A stretch of 5,810 nucleotides of DNA from contig CANKPO010000099.1 of assembly GCA_947484535.1 (NCBI GenBank), positions 1-5,810 of the forward strand, given 5' to 3'. The notes beneath the pieces are model-generated. The model searched no databases and was not told where the DNA came from. It saw only the letters and a list, made by a program, of their open reading frames with translations. A program made the translations under genes and the position numbers. Shown here one piece after another: positions 1-5,810 of the stretch; within the stretch, counting starts at the first letter, position 1, and the number at the start of each line of letters is the position of its first letter. The stretch comes from Caulobacteraceae bacterium. GTDB taxonomy: Bacteria > Pseudomonadota > Alphaproteobacteria > Caulobacterales > Caulobacteraceae.

Positions 1-680
1 ATCAGTTCGGCTTCTGTCGCCGACAGGGTGCCGATGCTATCGCCGCTGCGCGAGCGGTGGACATAGGTGCGAGAGGTGGAAAAGCCCAAGGCCCCGGCCT
101 GGACGGCCTCGAGGATCAGGCGCTCCATCTCAGCGATCTCAGCGGTCGTTGGAACCTCCAGATGGTCTCCGCCCCGGTCGCCCATGACATAGGCCCGCAA
201 GGCCGCATGGGGGACGTGAGCCCCAACATCGACGGCAAACCTACGCCGAGCCAGCGCATCCAGATAGTCCGGGAAGGTTTCCCAGTCCCAGGTCAGCCCT
301 TCGGCCAGCGCCGTGCCCGGAATGTCTTCGACCCCTTCGAGCAGGGCGATTAGCCAATCATGCTTGTCCTTGCGCGCTGGAGCAAATCCGACCCCGCAAT
401 TGCCCATCGCAATCGAGGTCACGCCATTGATCGAAGACGGCGCCAGAACCCCGTCCCACGTCGCCTGACCATCATAATGGGTATGGATGTCGACAAAGCC
501 CGGCGTGACCAAGGCCCCCTTCGCATCGAGCGTGCGGCTGGCCTTTGAGGTTACCGTTCCGACCTCGACAATGCGACCATCCTTGATCCCAACATCGCCA
601 AGATAGGCCGGTCCCCCCGAACCATCAACGAGGGTTCCGCCGCGGATCACCAGATCCAAAAGTGGGCTTGAGTCGGTCAT
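1..680 (-). CDS. N-acyl-D-amino-acid deacylase family amidohydrolase (N-terminal part, truncated by window edge)
   Basis: The reading frame is open from the ATG at 680-678 to the left edge, giving 226 residues with no stop, so the C-terminal part lies outside the window. Visible in the translation: a beta-rich start ([14 protein letters not shown], residues 10-23), then [16 protein letters not shown] (61-76) with the metal-binding HxH at 66 and 68. GNCGVGFAP (93-101) carries Cys95 in the position of the zinc-ligand cysteine of D-aminoacylases. [10 protein letters not shown] (153-162) and [11 protein letters not shown] (194-204) are also typical of the family. Members hydrolyse the amide bond of N-acyl-D-amino acids to a carboxylate and a free D-amino acid; some act on other cyclic or acylated amides, so the exact substrate is open. 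No signal peptide is seen, so a cytoplasmic location is likely. The start is supported by GAGGTGAGGA at 698-689, with its AGGA 8 bases before the ATG. The gene is divergent from the TetR gene, which suggests control by it. Confidence 0.88.
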   Translation of the reverse strand, partial: MTDSSPLLDLVIRGGTLVDGSGGPAYLGDVGIKDGRIVEVGTVTSKASRTLDAKGALVTPGFVDIHTHYDGQATWDGVLAPSSINGVTSIAMGNCGVGFAPARKDKHDWLIALLEGVEDIPGTALAEGLTWDWETFPDYLDALARRRFAVDVGAHVPHAALRAYVMGDRGGDHLEVPTTAEIAEMERLILEAVQAGALGFSTSRTYVHRSRSGDSIGTLSATEAEL

Positions 681-737
681 GCAGCTTATCCTCACCTCGG
701 GCCCCACCCTGGCAGGCGGCTGTTATTTGACCCTATC

Positions 738-747
738 TTAGGCCTAA
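738..747. promoter_or_regulatory. Palindrome TTAGGCCTAA, candidate operator
   Basis: This is a perfect 10-base inverted repeat lying 58 bases upstream of the amidohydrolase start and about 200 bases upstream of the TetR start. TetR-family proteins bind palindromes in such divergent regions, usually longer than 10 bases. The symmetry stops at the flanking bases, so the assignment to the neighbouring regulator is only a guess. Confidence 0.25.
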
Positions 748-896
748 TTTGGGCTCCAGCATGGAATTTTTGTGCCTATCCCCTGCGTTGGATTGGTGGA
801 AGCCCATGATTTTTAGTGACAATTTTTTCAACTAGCCCGTCCTAACTGTAATTTTTGCTATGGACCCAAAAATAATACACTCAGGGGATGTAAATC

Positions 897-935
897 ATGT
901 TATCAAAGTGCAAGATTTTCAGACGCTCGGTTTAG
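897..935 (+). CDS. Possible 12-codon leader peptide upstream of TetR gene
   Basis: An ATG at 897 follows AGGGGA (883-888) with an 8-base spacer, a good ribosome binding site. The frame encodes MLSKCKIFRRSV and stops at TAG 933-935. That stop overlaps the AGAGGA (934-939) that would serve the TTG start of the TetR gene at 947. The layout is what translational coupling or a leader peptide would look like. However, an ORF this short can arise by chance, and it conflicts with the alternative reading in which TetR starts at 860. There is no codon-bias evidence at this length. Confidence 0.25.
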   Translation: MLSKCKIFRRSV

Positions 936-946
936 AGGACTCGACC

Positions 947-1555
947 TTGTCCCAGCATTCCTTTCCTAGGCCCGATTTGGCCACCAAGACCCGCGACGAC
1001 CTGCTCGATCAGGCGGGCGCCGTTGCGGCGGATTTTGGTCTCGAAGCCTTGAGCCTGACCATGCTGGCCGACCGTGCCGGTGTGCCTGTCGAACAGATCT
1101 ATCAGAATTTCGACTCGCGACCGGCTCTGGTCGATGCCCTGGTTGACCGTCTGCTCAATCGCCAGACCGAGGCGGCCAATATCTGGTTTGGTCGCTATTC
1201 GGCTCAAGGCCGCGCAGTCATGTCCGACCATGTGGAAGACCTGCTGCAAGCCCTCTATCTGGCGGGTCGTAGCGTCAATGGGTCGGAGACTTTGCAACAG
1301 GCGCTGATTTCAATGCCCCATCTGGCTGAGCGTCGCATGATGCTGCGCAGCCAGATCACGGATCAGTTCGTCCATGTTCTGGGTGCCATGGATCCTAGCC
1401 AGTCGCGTGACCGGCTTTGGGCGCGCTATCGGATCGCCGTGGATATGGCCCTTTCGGCCCAATCCCTCGCCGCCGCTGAGCCGCAAGAGGGTCAGCGCGA
1501 ACGGGTAATCAAAGAGGCCGCCCGGGTCCTGCGCTTTGCGCTTGAGGCGGCCTAG
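947..1555 (+). CDS. TetR/AcrR-family transcriptional regulator
   Basis: The gene encodes a 202-residue helix-turn-helix repressor-type protein, a normal length for TetR proteins. The N-terminal DNA-binding domain spans roughly residues 12-62: TRDDLLDQAGAVAADFGLEALS, then the helix-turn-helix SLTMLADRAGVPVEQIYQNF (36-55) and DSRPALVDAL. The form A-x-x-A-G-V-x-x-x-x-I-Y-x-x-F is the TetR signature. The C-terminal two thirds is helical and poorly conserved, as usual for the ligand and dimer domain, so no ligand can be named. Start choice: the frame is open from an ATG at 860 (231 residues), but that ATG has no ribosome binding site and the extra 29 codons are AT-rich (about 41% GC by hand count) and outside the family fold. 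TTG at 947 has AGAGGA 7 bases upstream and is preferred. The gene is divergent from the amidohydrolase, its likely target, and ends before a strong terminator. Confidence 0.85.
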   Translation: MSQHSFPRPDLATKTRDDLLDQAGAVAADFGLEALSLTMLADRAGVPVEQIYQNFDSRPALVDALVDRLLNRQTEAANIWFGRYSAQGRAVMSDHVEDLLQALYLAGRSVNGSETLQQALISMPHLAERRMMLRSQITDQFVHVLGAMDPSQSRDRLWARYRIAVDMALSAQSLAAAEPQEGQRERVIKEAARVLRFALEAA

Positions 1556-1583
1556 CACTCCCAACATACTTTTATGAGCCATC

Positions 1584-1613
1584 AGGTCGGCACGGAGAGG
1601 TGCCGACCTTTTT
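1584..1613 (+). terminator. Intrinsic terminator of the TetR gene
   Basis: A perfect 10-base-pair stem, AGGTCGGCAC (1584-1593) with GTGCCGACCT (1600-1609), encloses a 6-base loop GGAGAG. It is followed directly by five Ts (1609-1613). It lies 28 bases after the TetR stop codon. Confidence 0.92.
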
Positions 1614-1639
1614 GCGTTTGGTCCTTAAAGACGGACCAC

Positions 1640-1682
1640 AAAAAAAGACGCCGCACCCAAGCCCGAAGGCCTGAGCACGGCG
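1640..1682 (-). terminator. Intrinsic terminator of the TonB-dependent receptor gene, UUCG tetraloop
   Basis: Read on the minus strand, positions 1682-1668 pair with 1663-1649 in a stem of about 15 pairs that includes several G-U pairs. The stem is closed by a C(UUCG)G tetraloop, an unusually stable loop. A run of seven Ts (complement of 1646-1640) follows two bases after the stem. It sits 27 bases beyond the receptor stop codon and faces the TetR terminator. Confidence 0.9.
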
Positions 1683-1709
1683 CCAGTCAGCCCCGCCGGG
1701 GGCGTCCCT

Positions 1710-4658
1710 TTAGAACTTCTTCGTCATACCGATCTTGTAGACGCGGCCGAGTGGGTTGCCCGTGAACGGGTCGTAGCCCAGCTCCAGTCGTGCGAACGAT
1801 GGATCCGCATCGAAGATGTTGGCAATTGAAGCGGTAAGGGTGGTGTCCCAAGGCAGGAACACCCGATAGTTGATGTCCTGAATCATCTGGGCATCGATGG
1901 TCTTACCGGCAGACACGGTGACGGGGTTACCGGCCGTATCGCGAGCATAGCCCGCCGTGAAGGGCGCAACGCGCTGGTCTTCATAGGCGTCGATATAACG
2001 GATCACGTAACGCAGGTTGTGCGGTCCGACCGAATATTCGATATGGCCTTCAGCCTTCCATTTCGGGATCGGCACGGCCGTGGTCTGATAGTTCAGGAAG
2101 CCGACGCCATCAAAGGCTGCAGAGGCGAGATTGCCGCCAATATAGGTCGCGCCCACCTTATATTCGTTGGTGATGGTGACGCTACCGCCGAGCGTGATAT
2201 CGCCACCCCGGAGCACTTCATCCCACTTGTAGTCGGCAACAATATCGACACCAGAGGTCTTAACCTCTGAACCGTTGGAGTAGTAGGTCTGCAAGCGAAC
2301 AATGTTGGTAGCCGCGCAACCGAGGTTGTTGAAGGTAAAGCGTGCTGCCAGAGGGCTGGAGCAGTTGGCAGCGGCCCCGGTTGGGAACACCGCATTGACC
2401 AGACCTGAAACGGGCTCGGCAACGATGGGGTTCTCGAAGTCAAACTGCCAATAGTCGATGGTCGCTCTCAAGCCCGCAATCTTGAAGATGGCCCCGAGAT
2501 TGTAGGTCTTGGCCTTTTCAGGGGCGAGGTTGGGATTGCCGCCGATATCGACGGCGCGGAAGCTGCCGGTGATCTGCTGCAGGGAGGTCACATTGTTATT
2601 GGCCAACTGGGTATCAGGTGGGCCCCGGAAGGTACTGCCGGCCGAAAGCCGCAGAGCCAACCAATCGGTGGCCTGATAGCGTAGGGACATTTTTGGATTG
2701 AAGGTCGATCCGACCTGCCCACCATAGTCTTCGTAACGGGCCGCGAGCTGGGCCTGCAGTTTGTCAGTGATGGGGAGGCTCAATTCGCCGAAGCCCGCAA
2801 AGATATCGCTGGTCAGGTCCTGAGGCGTTGCAACGCCGAGGAACACGAACGGACCGTTGCGCACAGCGCCGACGCAATTGGTCACCCCAAAGTCGAGGGT
2901 ATTGACGCAAGGCGTGGCCTGCGCATTGCCCAGCGAGGCATAGTCCGAGGTGAAGAAGTTGCGGCGATATTGACCACCGGCCGCCCATCCAATCTGACCA
3001 CCGGGCAGGCTGAAATTCAGCTTACCGTTTAGGACGCCGTCCAACACGAAGGTGCTAGCGGTCTGGGTGGTGGAGCTCTTTTGGAAGAACCACTTGGACA
3101 GTTCTGGCGAGTTTGCCACAGCGGCAATGTAGTTGGGGTTAGCCGCGCCCGTAATCGCGTTCGACTTGATCGCGTTCGAGAAGGGGTTGTACCACAGACA
3201 GCCATTGGCACCGGGGGTATTGGCAGCAAAATTACAGTTGGGACCACCAAGACCGCGAAGGGCCAGTTCAAGGCGGTTAACCAGGGCGTCAGAACCACTG
3301 CGACGGCCGGTTTCTGCCCCGTAGGTCATGGCCGTTTCCCAGCCAATGCCATTGGAGAACTCACCGGTCAGGCTGCCAGAGACGCGGAACGCCTCATAGC
3401 CGCGCGTACCGGTCGAGGGACCATAGTCAAACTGAGGGTTACCGCCCCAGCCGTACGGACGCCAGGTCCCTGCGAACAGCTGAACACCGCCCGATGGGAC
3501 GGCCTGGCCAATCGAGCCAAAGTAGGCGGCGACACCGGGGTTATTGGCCGGAGCAATATAGCGCCCAGTGCCGGAGCCTGCAGGCATGGCCTCAGCCGTT
3601 GGTGATGACAGGGTCAGGTATGACGGCGAAGTGGCCCAGTTTGGCACATCAGTGTGGGCATAGAGCGCTTCGACGTGCAGCTTGGTCTTGTCCGACAGGT
3701 CGGCATTGATCTCGCCGTAGATTTGGAAGCGATCTTCCTTTTCGACGATATTGTCGAAGGGAACGAAGTGGAACAGGCAACGTGGAGAGGCTCCGGAGAA
3801 GCCCGCAAAGCCACCGGCACCTGCGCAACCGGCGTCACGGGTGAGGCCGCCCGCGAGGGGCAGACCTGCCGCCGATGACAGGGGTGCATAGATTCCAGGG
3901 TTACCACCACCAGACCAACCCCCGTCTGGGTTAGTCAAATAGGGTTTGAAGGCCCAATCGCGATCCTTAGCTTGGAGAACCGAACGATGGTCCCATCCGG
4001 CGGCGATCAGGACATTAGCGCTATCGCCAACCCAGCCATAGGTGAAGTTGAGATTATAGTCGCCATCGGAACCGTTGACATGCTTGTAGGCGGCACCAAC
4101 TTCAAACCCGGAAAAATCCTTCTTGGTGATGAAGTTGACCACGCCGGCAATGGCGTCCGAGCCATAGGTCGCGGCGGCGCCGTCCTTCAGGACCTCGAGG
4201 CGACCAATGGCCGACGCTGGAATGATGTTGGTGTCGACAATACCTGCACCGCCTTGACCAAGCGGGTTGATGGGCATGCGCCGACCATTCATCAAGACCA
4301 GAGTCCGGGGTGCACCCAGACCACGAAGGTTCACACTACCAGAGCCTTCGGACCCTTGAGCGCGGGCGTCGAACTGGTTGGATTCGCCCAGCACACCGTT
4401 ACTGATCGGCAGGGCCTTGATCAGCTCGAGGACCGTGGGCGAGCCTTGACGTTGTAGCTGTTCAGCACTGAGGACGGCCACGGGCAAGGCCGCGTCGGTT
4501 GGAGTGCCTCGAATATATGACCCTGTGACAACGATCTCTTCGATCTTGTCTCCGGCGGAGTTGGGGGTGCCTTGGGCTGCGGCCGTTGTGGCTGTCGCAG
4601 CGATAGATAGGGCAGTGCCGAGCATCGCTCCACTGCACATGAGAATGCGCTTATTCAT
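1710..4658 (-). CDS. TonB-dependent outer-membrane receptor
   Basis: This 982-residue active transporter takes up its substrate across the outer membrane using TonB-ExbBD energy. Residues 1-28 are a signal peptide (MNKRILMCSG start, hydrophobic core, cleavage likely at AAA-Q). KIEEIVVTGSYIRG (38-51) holds the probable TonB-box region. The plug runs from about 57 to 180, with NLRGLGAPRTLVLMNGRRM (110-128) and VLKDGAAATYGSDAIAGVVN (156-175). The 22-strand barrel fills the rest, with LRLSAGSTFRGPP (669-681), GGNPNLAPEKAKTYNLG (706-722) and a C-terminal strand GRVYKIGMTKKF ending in Phe. There is no N-terminal STN signalling domain. The mature protein has eight cysteines in four near pairs (278/294, 475/487, 584/595, 766/781). 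The start at 4658 is set by AGGAGGG (4671-4665), 6 bases away; an in-frame ATG at 4742 would put 28 unrelated residues before the signal peptide. Substrate unknown; related large receptors take up peptides or glycans. Confidence 0.95.
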   Translation of the reverse strand: MNKRILMCSGAMLGTALSIAATATTAAAQGTPNSAGDKIEEIVVTGSYIRGTPTDAALPVAVLSAEQLQRQGSPTVLELIKALPISNGVLGESNQFDARAQGSEGSGSVNLRGLGAPRTLVLMNGRRMPINPLGQGGAGIVDTNIIPASAIGRLEVLKDGAAATYGSDAIAGVVNFITKKDFSGFEVGAAYKHVNGSDGDYNLNFTYGWVGDSANVLIAAGWDHRSVLQAKDRDWAFKPYLTNPDGGWSGGGNPGIYAPLSSAAGLPLAGGLTRDAGCAGAGGFAGFSGASPRCLFHFVPFDNIVEKEDRFQIYGEINADLSDKTKLHVEALYAHTDVPNWATSPSYLTLSSPTAEAMPAGSGTGRYIAPANNPGVAAYFGSIGQAVPSGGVQLFAGTWRPYGWGGNPQFDYGPSTGTRGYEAFRVSGSLTGEFSNGIGWETAMTYGAETGRRSGSDALVNRLELALRGLGGPNCNFAANTPGANGCLWYNPFSNAIKSNAITGAANPNYIAAVANSPELSKWFFQKSSTTQTASTFVLDGVLNGKLNFSLPGGQIGWAAGGQYRRNFFTSDYASLGNAQATPCVNTLDFGVTNCVGAVRNGPFVFLGVATPQDLTSDIFAGFGELSLPITDKLQAQLAARYEDYGGQVGSTFNPKMSLRYQATDWLALRLSAGSTFRGPPDTQLANNNVTSLQQITGSFRAVDIGGNPNLAPEKAKTYNLGAIFKIAGLRATIDYWQFDFENPIVAEPVSGLVNAVFPTGAAANCSSPLAARFTFNNLGCAATNIVRLQTYYSNGSEVKTSGVDIVADYKWDEVLRGGDITLGGSVTITNEYKVGATYIGGNLASAAFDGVGFLNYQTTAVPIPKWKAEGHIEYSVGPHNLRYVIRYIDAYEDQRVAPFTAGYARDTAGNPVTVSAGKTIDAQMIQDINYRVFLPWDTTLTASIANIFDADPSFARLELGYDPFTGNPLGRVYKIGMTKKF

Positions 4659-4745
4659 TGTTTTCCCTCCTGATGCGTTTCCCAATTTTTGACTGTTCAG
4701 GAATACGCAATTTTTAGCGTCCGCTACGTTCGAATTGGACACAAG

Positions 4746-4774
4746 ATAATTGTCAGATAGCGGCAGGTTGTCAC
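4746..4774 (-). promoter_or_regulatory. Candidate sigma-70-type promoter for the receptor gene
   Basis: On the minus strand, GTGACA (4774-4769, five of six match to TTGACA) and AATTAT (4751-4746, four of six match to TATAAT) are separated by 17 bases. Transcription would begin near 4739 and leave a leader of about 80 bases before the receptor start. This is a match by eye in an AT-rich region, so it is tentative. Confidence 0.35.
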
Positions 4775-4860
4775 AGCCGAAATCGAGAGGGCATAAGCAA
4801 TTAACTTTCAGATATTAAACAGTTAAAGACATTTTGTCGCACTGGAATAGGTGAGGTCCT

Positions 4861-4883
4861 CAGCCATTTACAATTCATGGCTG
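4861..4883. repeat. Inverted repeat CAGCCAT-N9-ATGGCTG
   Basis: A perfect 7-base-pair inverted repeat with a 9-base loop lies 116 bases upstream of the FlgC-like start. No T-run follows on either strand, so it is not a standard terminator. It may be a protein-binding site or an RNA hairpin in the leader of the FlgC-like gene; the sequence alone does not decide. Confidence 0.45.
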
Positions 4884-4998
4884 CCGCGCCACGCGCCGTC
4901 AGTAAAATCGGCTGGCTCAGCCCATGGAGGAAAGATCTCCAGCGACCCAGTACTAGAATGTTCAATTTTGGGAATATAGGCGAGACTCAGGACCCAAA

Positions 4999-5439
4999 TT
5001 GAGTCATGGTAGGAACATGCAAGCTCAGTCGATCGCACAATCTGGCATGGCCGCCGCGACCCTGCGGTTGGATGCGGCTGCGTCCAATCTGGCCAATGCG
5101 CAATCTGACGGGGCCTTGCCCGCAGCAGATGGTTCGGCATCCGACCCTCAGGCTCCCTCCGTCTATGCGCCGCGCCGTGTGGATCAGATCAGCCTGTCGC
5201 CCTCCGCCAGCAAGATTGCGGGTGTATCAGCCCAGATCACGGCAGAGCCCGACTTTTTCGCCAGCTACAAACCCGACGCCAGCTTTGCCAATGGTCAAGG
5301 CATGGTCGCATCGCCGAATGTAGATCCTGTGACCGAGACGGTGCAGATGATCACAGCCGAGCAGTCTTTCCTGTCCAATATGAGCGTCTATAAGACCGCC
5401 GACGCCATGATGAAGATGGTTCTGGATATCAAGGCCTAA
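4999..5439 (+). CDS. FlgC-like flagellar basal-body rod protein
   Basis: The 146-residue protein resembles the flagellar proximal rod protein FlgC (usually about 135-140 residues). The N-terminus QSIAQSGMAAATLRLDAAASNLANA (residues 10-34) fits the rod N-terminal helix, including the SNLANA version of the SNIANA signature. YAPRRVDQISLS is followed by GVSAQI (75-80), YKPDASFANGQGMVASPNVD (90-109, compare YDPxHPxAxxxGYVxxPNV of FlgC) and a C-terminal helix TETVQMITAEQSF to MMKMVLDIKA. Rod proteins are exported by the flagellar type III system and lack a signal peptide, as here. Differences from true FlgC: no flgB or fliE neighbour, the middle is reduced, and the usual tyrosine of the AxRxYxAN motif is replaced (AEQSFLSN). 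Start: TTG at 4999 has AGGA (4989-4992) 6 bases away; ATG at 5017 (140 residues) is the alternative but its AGGA is only 2 bases away. Gene symbol withheld because it may be a paralogue. Confidence 0.8.
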   Translation: MSHGRNMQAQSIAQSGMAAATLRLDAAASNLANAQSDGALPAADGSASDPQAPSVYAPRRVDQISLSPSASKIAGVSAQITAEPDFFASYKPDASFANGQGMVASPNVDPVTETVQMITAEQSFLSNMSVYKTADAMMKMVLDIKA

Positions 5440-5526
5440 GGCCTCGTCCCGATTGGGTGCGATATTTGGCGAAACTCTGGCGCGCGCTTTACGCAGCCTG
5501 TTTTGGTTTGGCTATGAAGGTCTTGA

Positions 5527-5810
5527 ATGTCTGAGCTCCTATCGACCGCCCAAGACGGGCCTGTCTTTCCTATACACGCCCTCCATGAGGCAGAGCTTGC
5601 CAGATTTCTGGCGGATCGCGCGGAGTCCCTAGGCCGTTTTGCCGACCTGTCGGGTTTTAAGGCCCGCGCAGGCGAGGTCCTGATCGTTCCCCAGCCGAGC
5701 GGTGACATAGATTGCGTTGTCTTTGGCTTGGGCACCGCCCCAAAGGCTGTCAGTGGCTTGGACGCCATGGTCTTTCGCGGCTTGGCGGCGAAGCTCCCAG
5801 AGGGCCAGTA
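5527..5810 (+). CDS. M17 leucyl aminopeptidase family protein (N-terminal part, truncated by window edge)
   Basis: The frame starts at ATG 5527, with GAAGG (5516-5520) 6 bases upstream, and stays open for 94 codons to the right edge. The N-terminal text (FPIHALHEAELARFLAD, LSGFKARAGEVLIVPQP, CVVFGLGTAP, FRGLAAKLPEGQY) resembles the small N-terminal domain of alphaproteobacterial leucyl aminopeptidase-like proteins. The pattern GFxAxxGExLxxPxPxG followed by xxxFGLG is the main recognisable element. Members are cytosolic, hexameric, two-metal peptidases removing N-terminal residues from peptides. The catalytic C-terminal domain with the metal ligands (NTDAEGR signature) lies outside the window, so activity cannot be judged. 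It lies 87 bases after the FlgC-like gene on the same strand; no terminator separates them, so co-transcription is possible. Confidence 0.75.
   Translation, partial: MSELLSTAQDGPVFPIHALHEAELARFLADRAESLGRFADLSGFKARAGEVLIVPQPSGDIDCVVFGLGTAPKAVSGLDAMVFRGLAAKLPEGQ

Larger units (their letters stand above)
681..946. promoter_or_regulatory. Divergent control region between amidohydrolase and TetR gene
   Basis: This stretch is visibly AT-richer than the genes on either side and must hold the promoters of both divergent genes. It contains the perfect 10-base palindrome TTAGGCCTAA (738-747), a plausible half of a TetR-type operator. It also has three AATTTTT tracts (765-771, 821-828, 850-856) and a possible -10 box AATAAT (871-876) for the plus strand. 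No well-spaced -35 was found for that box, and no convincing minus-strand promoter was identified. Calling the region regulatory rests on gene orientation and composition, not on a recognised operator. Confidence 0.5.
4659..4998. promoter_or_regulatory. Divergent control region between receptor and FlgC-like gene
   Basis: These 340 bases hold no gene I can support; short frames here lack ribosome binding sites and family features. They contain the receptor ribosome binding site (4665-4671) and an AT-rich leader with two AATTTTT tracts (4684-4690, 4709-4715). Also present are inverted repeat TAGCG-TC-CGCTA (4715-4726), direct repeats TTGTCA (4750-4755, 4768-4773) and three TTAA motifs (4801, 4815, 4823). 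TGAGG-T-CCTCA lies at 4852-4862. The hairpin CAGCCAT/ATGGCTG (4861-4867 with 4877-4883) and a small GGCTG/CAGCC hairpin (4910-4922) follow. No good promoter for the FlgC-like gene could be picked, and no sigma-54 GG/GC pair fits. Confidence 0.55.

Noticed and set aside
57..548. Plus-strand frames of 98 and 62 residues near the left edge
   Set aside because: Both are antisense to the amidohydrolase frame, which carries clear metal-binding motifs.
932..1582. Minus-strand frames of 121 and 90 residues
   Set aside because: Both are antisense to the TetR gene; the second also begins within the TetR terminator region. No family features.
1619..1638. Small hairpin TGGTCC-N8-GGACCA between the two terminators
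   Set aside because: Only six pairs and no T-run on either strand; both flanking genes already have strong terminators.
3081..3605. 174-residue plus-strand frame opposite the receptor
   Set aside because: It lies wholly inside the receptor gene on the other strand, has no recognisable domain, and its composition follows from the codon pattern of the real gene.
3972..4457. 161-residue plus-strand frame
   Set aside because: Antisense to the highly conserved plug domain of the receptor; no independent evidence.
4659..4742. In-frame 28-residue extension of the receptor to an ATG at 4742
   Set aside because: The signal peptide begins at the ATG at 4658, which has a strong AGGAGGG. The extension would bury the signal peptide and it covers the AT-rich leader.
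4910..4930. Possible sigma-54 promoter before the FlgC-like gene (TGGC at 4913)
   Set aside because: The GC element expected 12 bases after the GG is absent (GG there instead), so it does not fit the -24/-12 pattern.
4868..5140. 90-residue minus-strand frame spanning the control region and the FlgC-like gene
   Set aside because: It overlaps the conserved N-terminus of the FlgC-like gene and has no recognisable protein features.
5436..5768. 110-residue minus-strand frame
   Set aside because: Antisense to the M17 peptidase start, which has its own ribosome binding site and family resemblance.

Overview
The window looks like chromosomal DNA from a Gram-negative alphaproteobacterium, most probably from Caulobacterales or a sphingomonad-like relative. 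The coding DNA is GC-rich, and the large TonB-dependent receptor has the N-terminal 'EEIVVTGSYIRG' and C-terminal 'GRVYKIGMTKKF' style common in those groups. A flagellar rod-like protein sits beside a member of the M17 peptidase family. The taxonomic call is an inference from protein style, not from a marker gene.

Layout from left to right. (1) Positions 1-680, minus strand: the first 226 residues of an N-acyl-D-amino-acid deacylase-type amidohydrolase, which runs off the left edge. (2) Positions 681-946: an AT-richer divergent control region with a palindrome and a possible short leader ORF. (3) Positions 947-1555 (or from 860), plus strand: a TetR-family regulator. (4) Positions 1556-1709: a convergent intergenic stretch with two back-to-back intrinsic terminators, one for each flanking gene. 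(5) Positions 1710-4658, minus strand: a complete 982-residue TonB-dependent outer-membrane receptor with signal peptide, plug and barrel. (6) Positions 4659-4998: a 340-base divergent control region with a candidate receptor promoter and several inverted repeats. (7) Positions 4999-5439, plus strand: a small FlgC-like flagellar rod protein standing apart from any flgB or fliE. (8) Positions 5527-5810, plus strand: the start of an M17 leucyl-aminopeptidase-family protein, cut by the right edge.

How the genes could work together is inference. The receptor would import a scarce substrate across the outer membrane. The amidohydrolase would deacylate N-acyl-D-amino acids or related compounds. The TetR protein, divergent from the amidohydrolase, is the natural candidate repressor of that gene, and possibly of the receptor. 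The FlgC-like gene and the M17 peptidase look like a separate unit. I see no mobile element, CRISPR array, tRNA or rRNA, and nothing that clearly amounts to a new defence or genetic system. The most interesting points are the isolated FlgC-like gene, the likely mis-assignable TetR start with a leader ORF, and the four cysteine pairs of the receptor.
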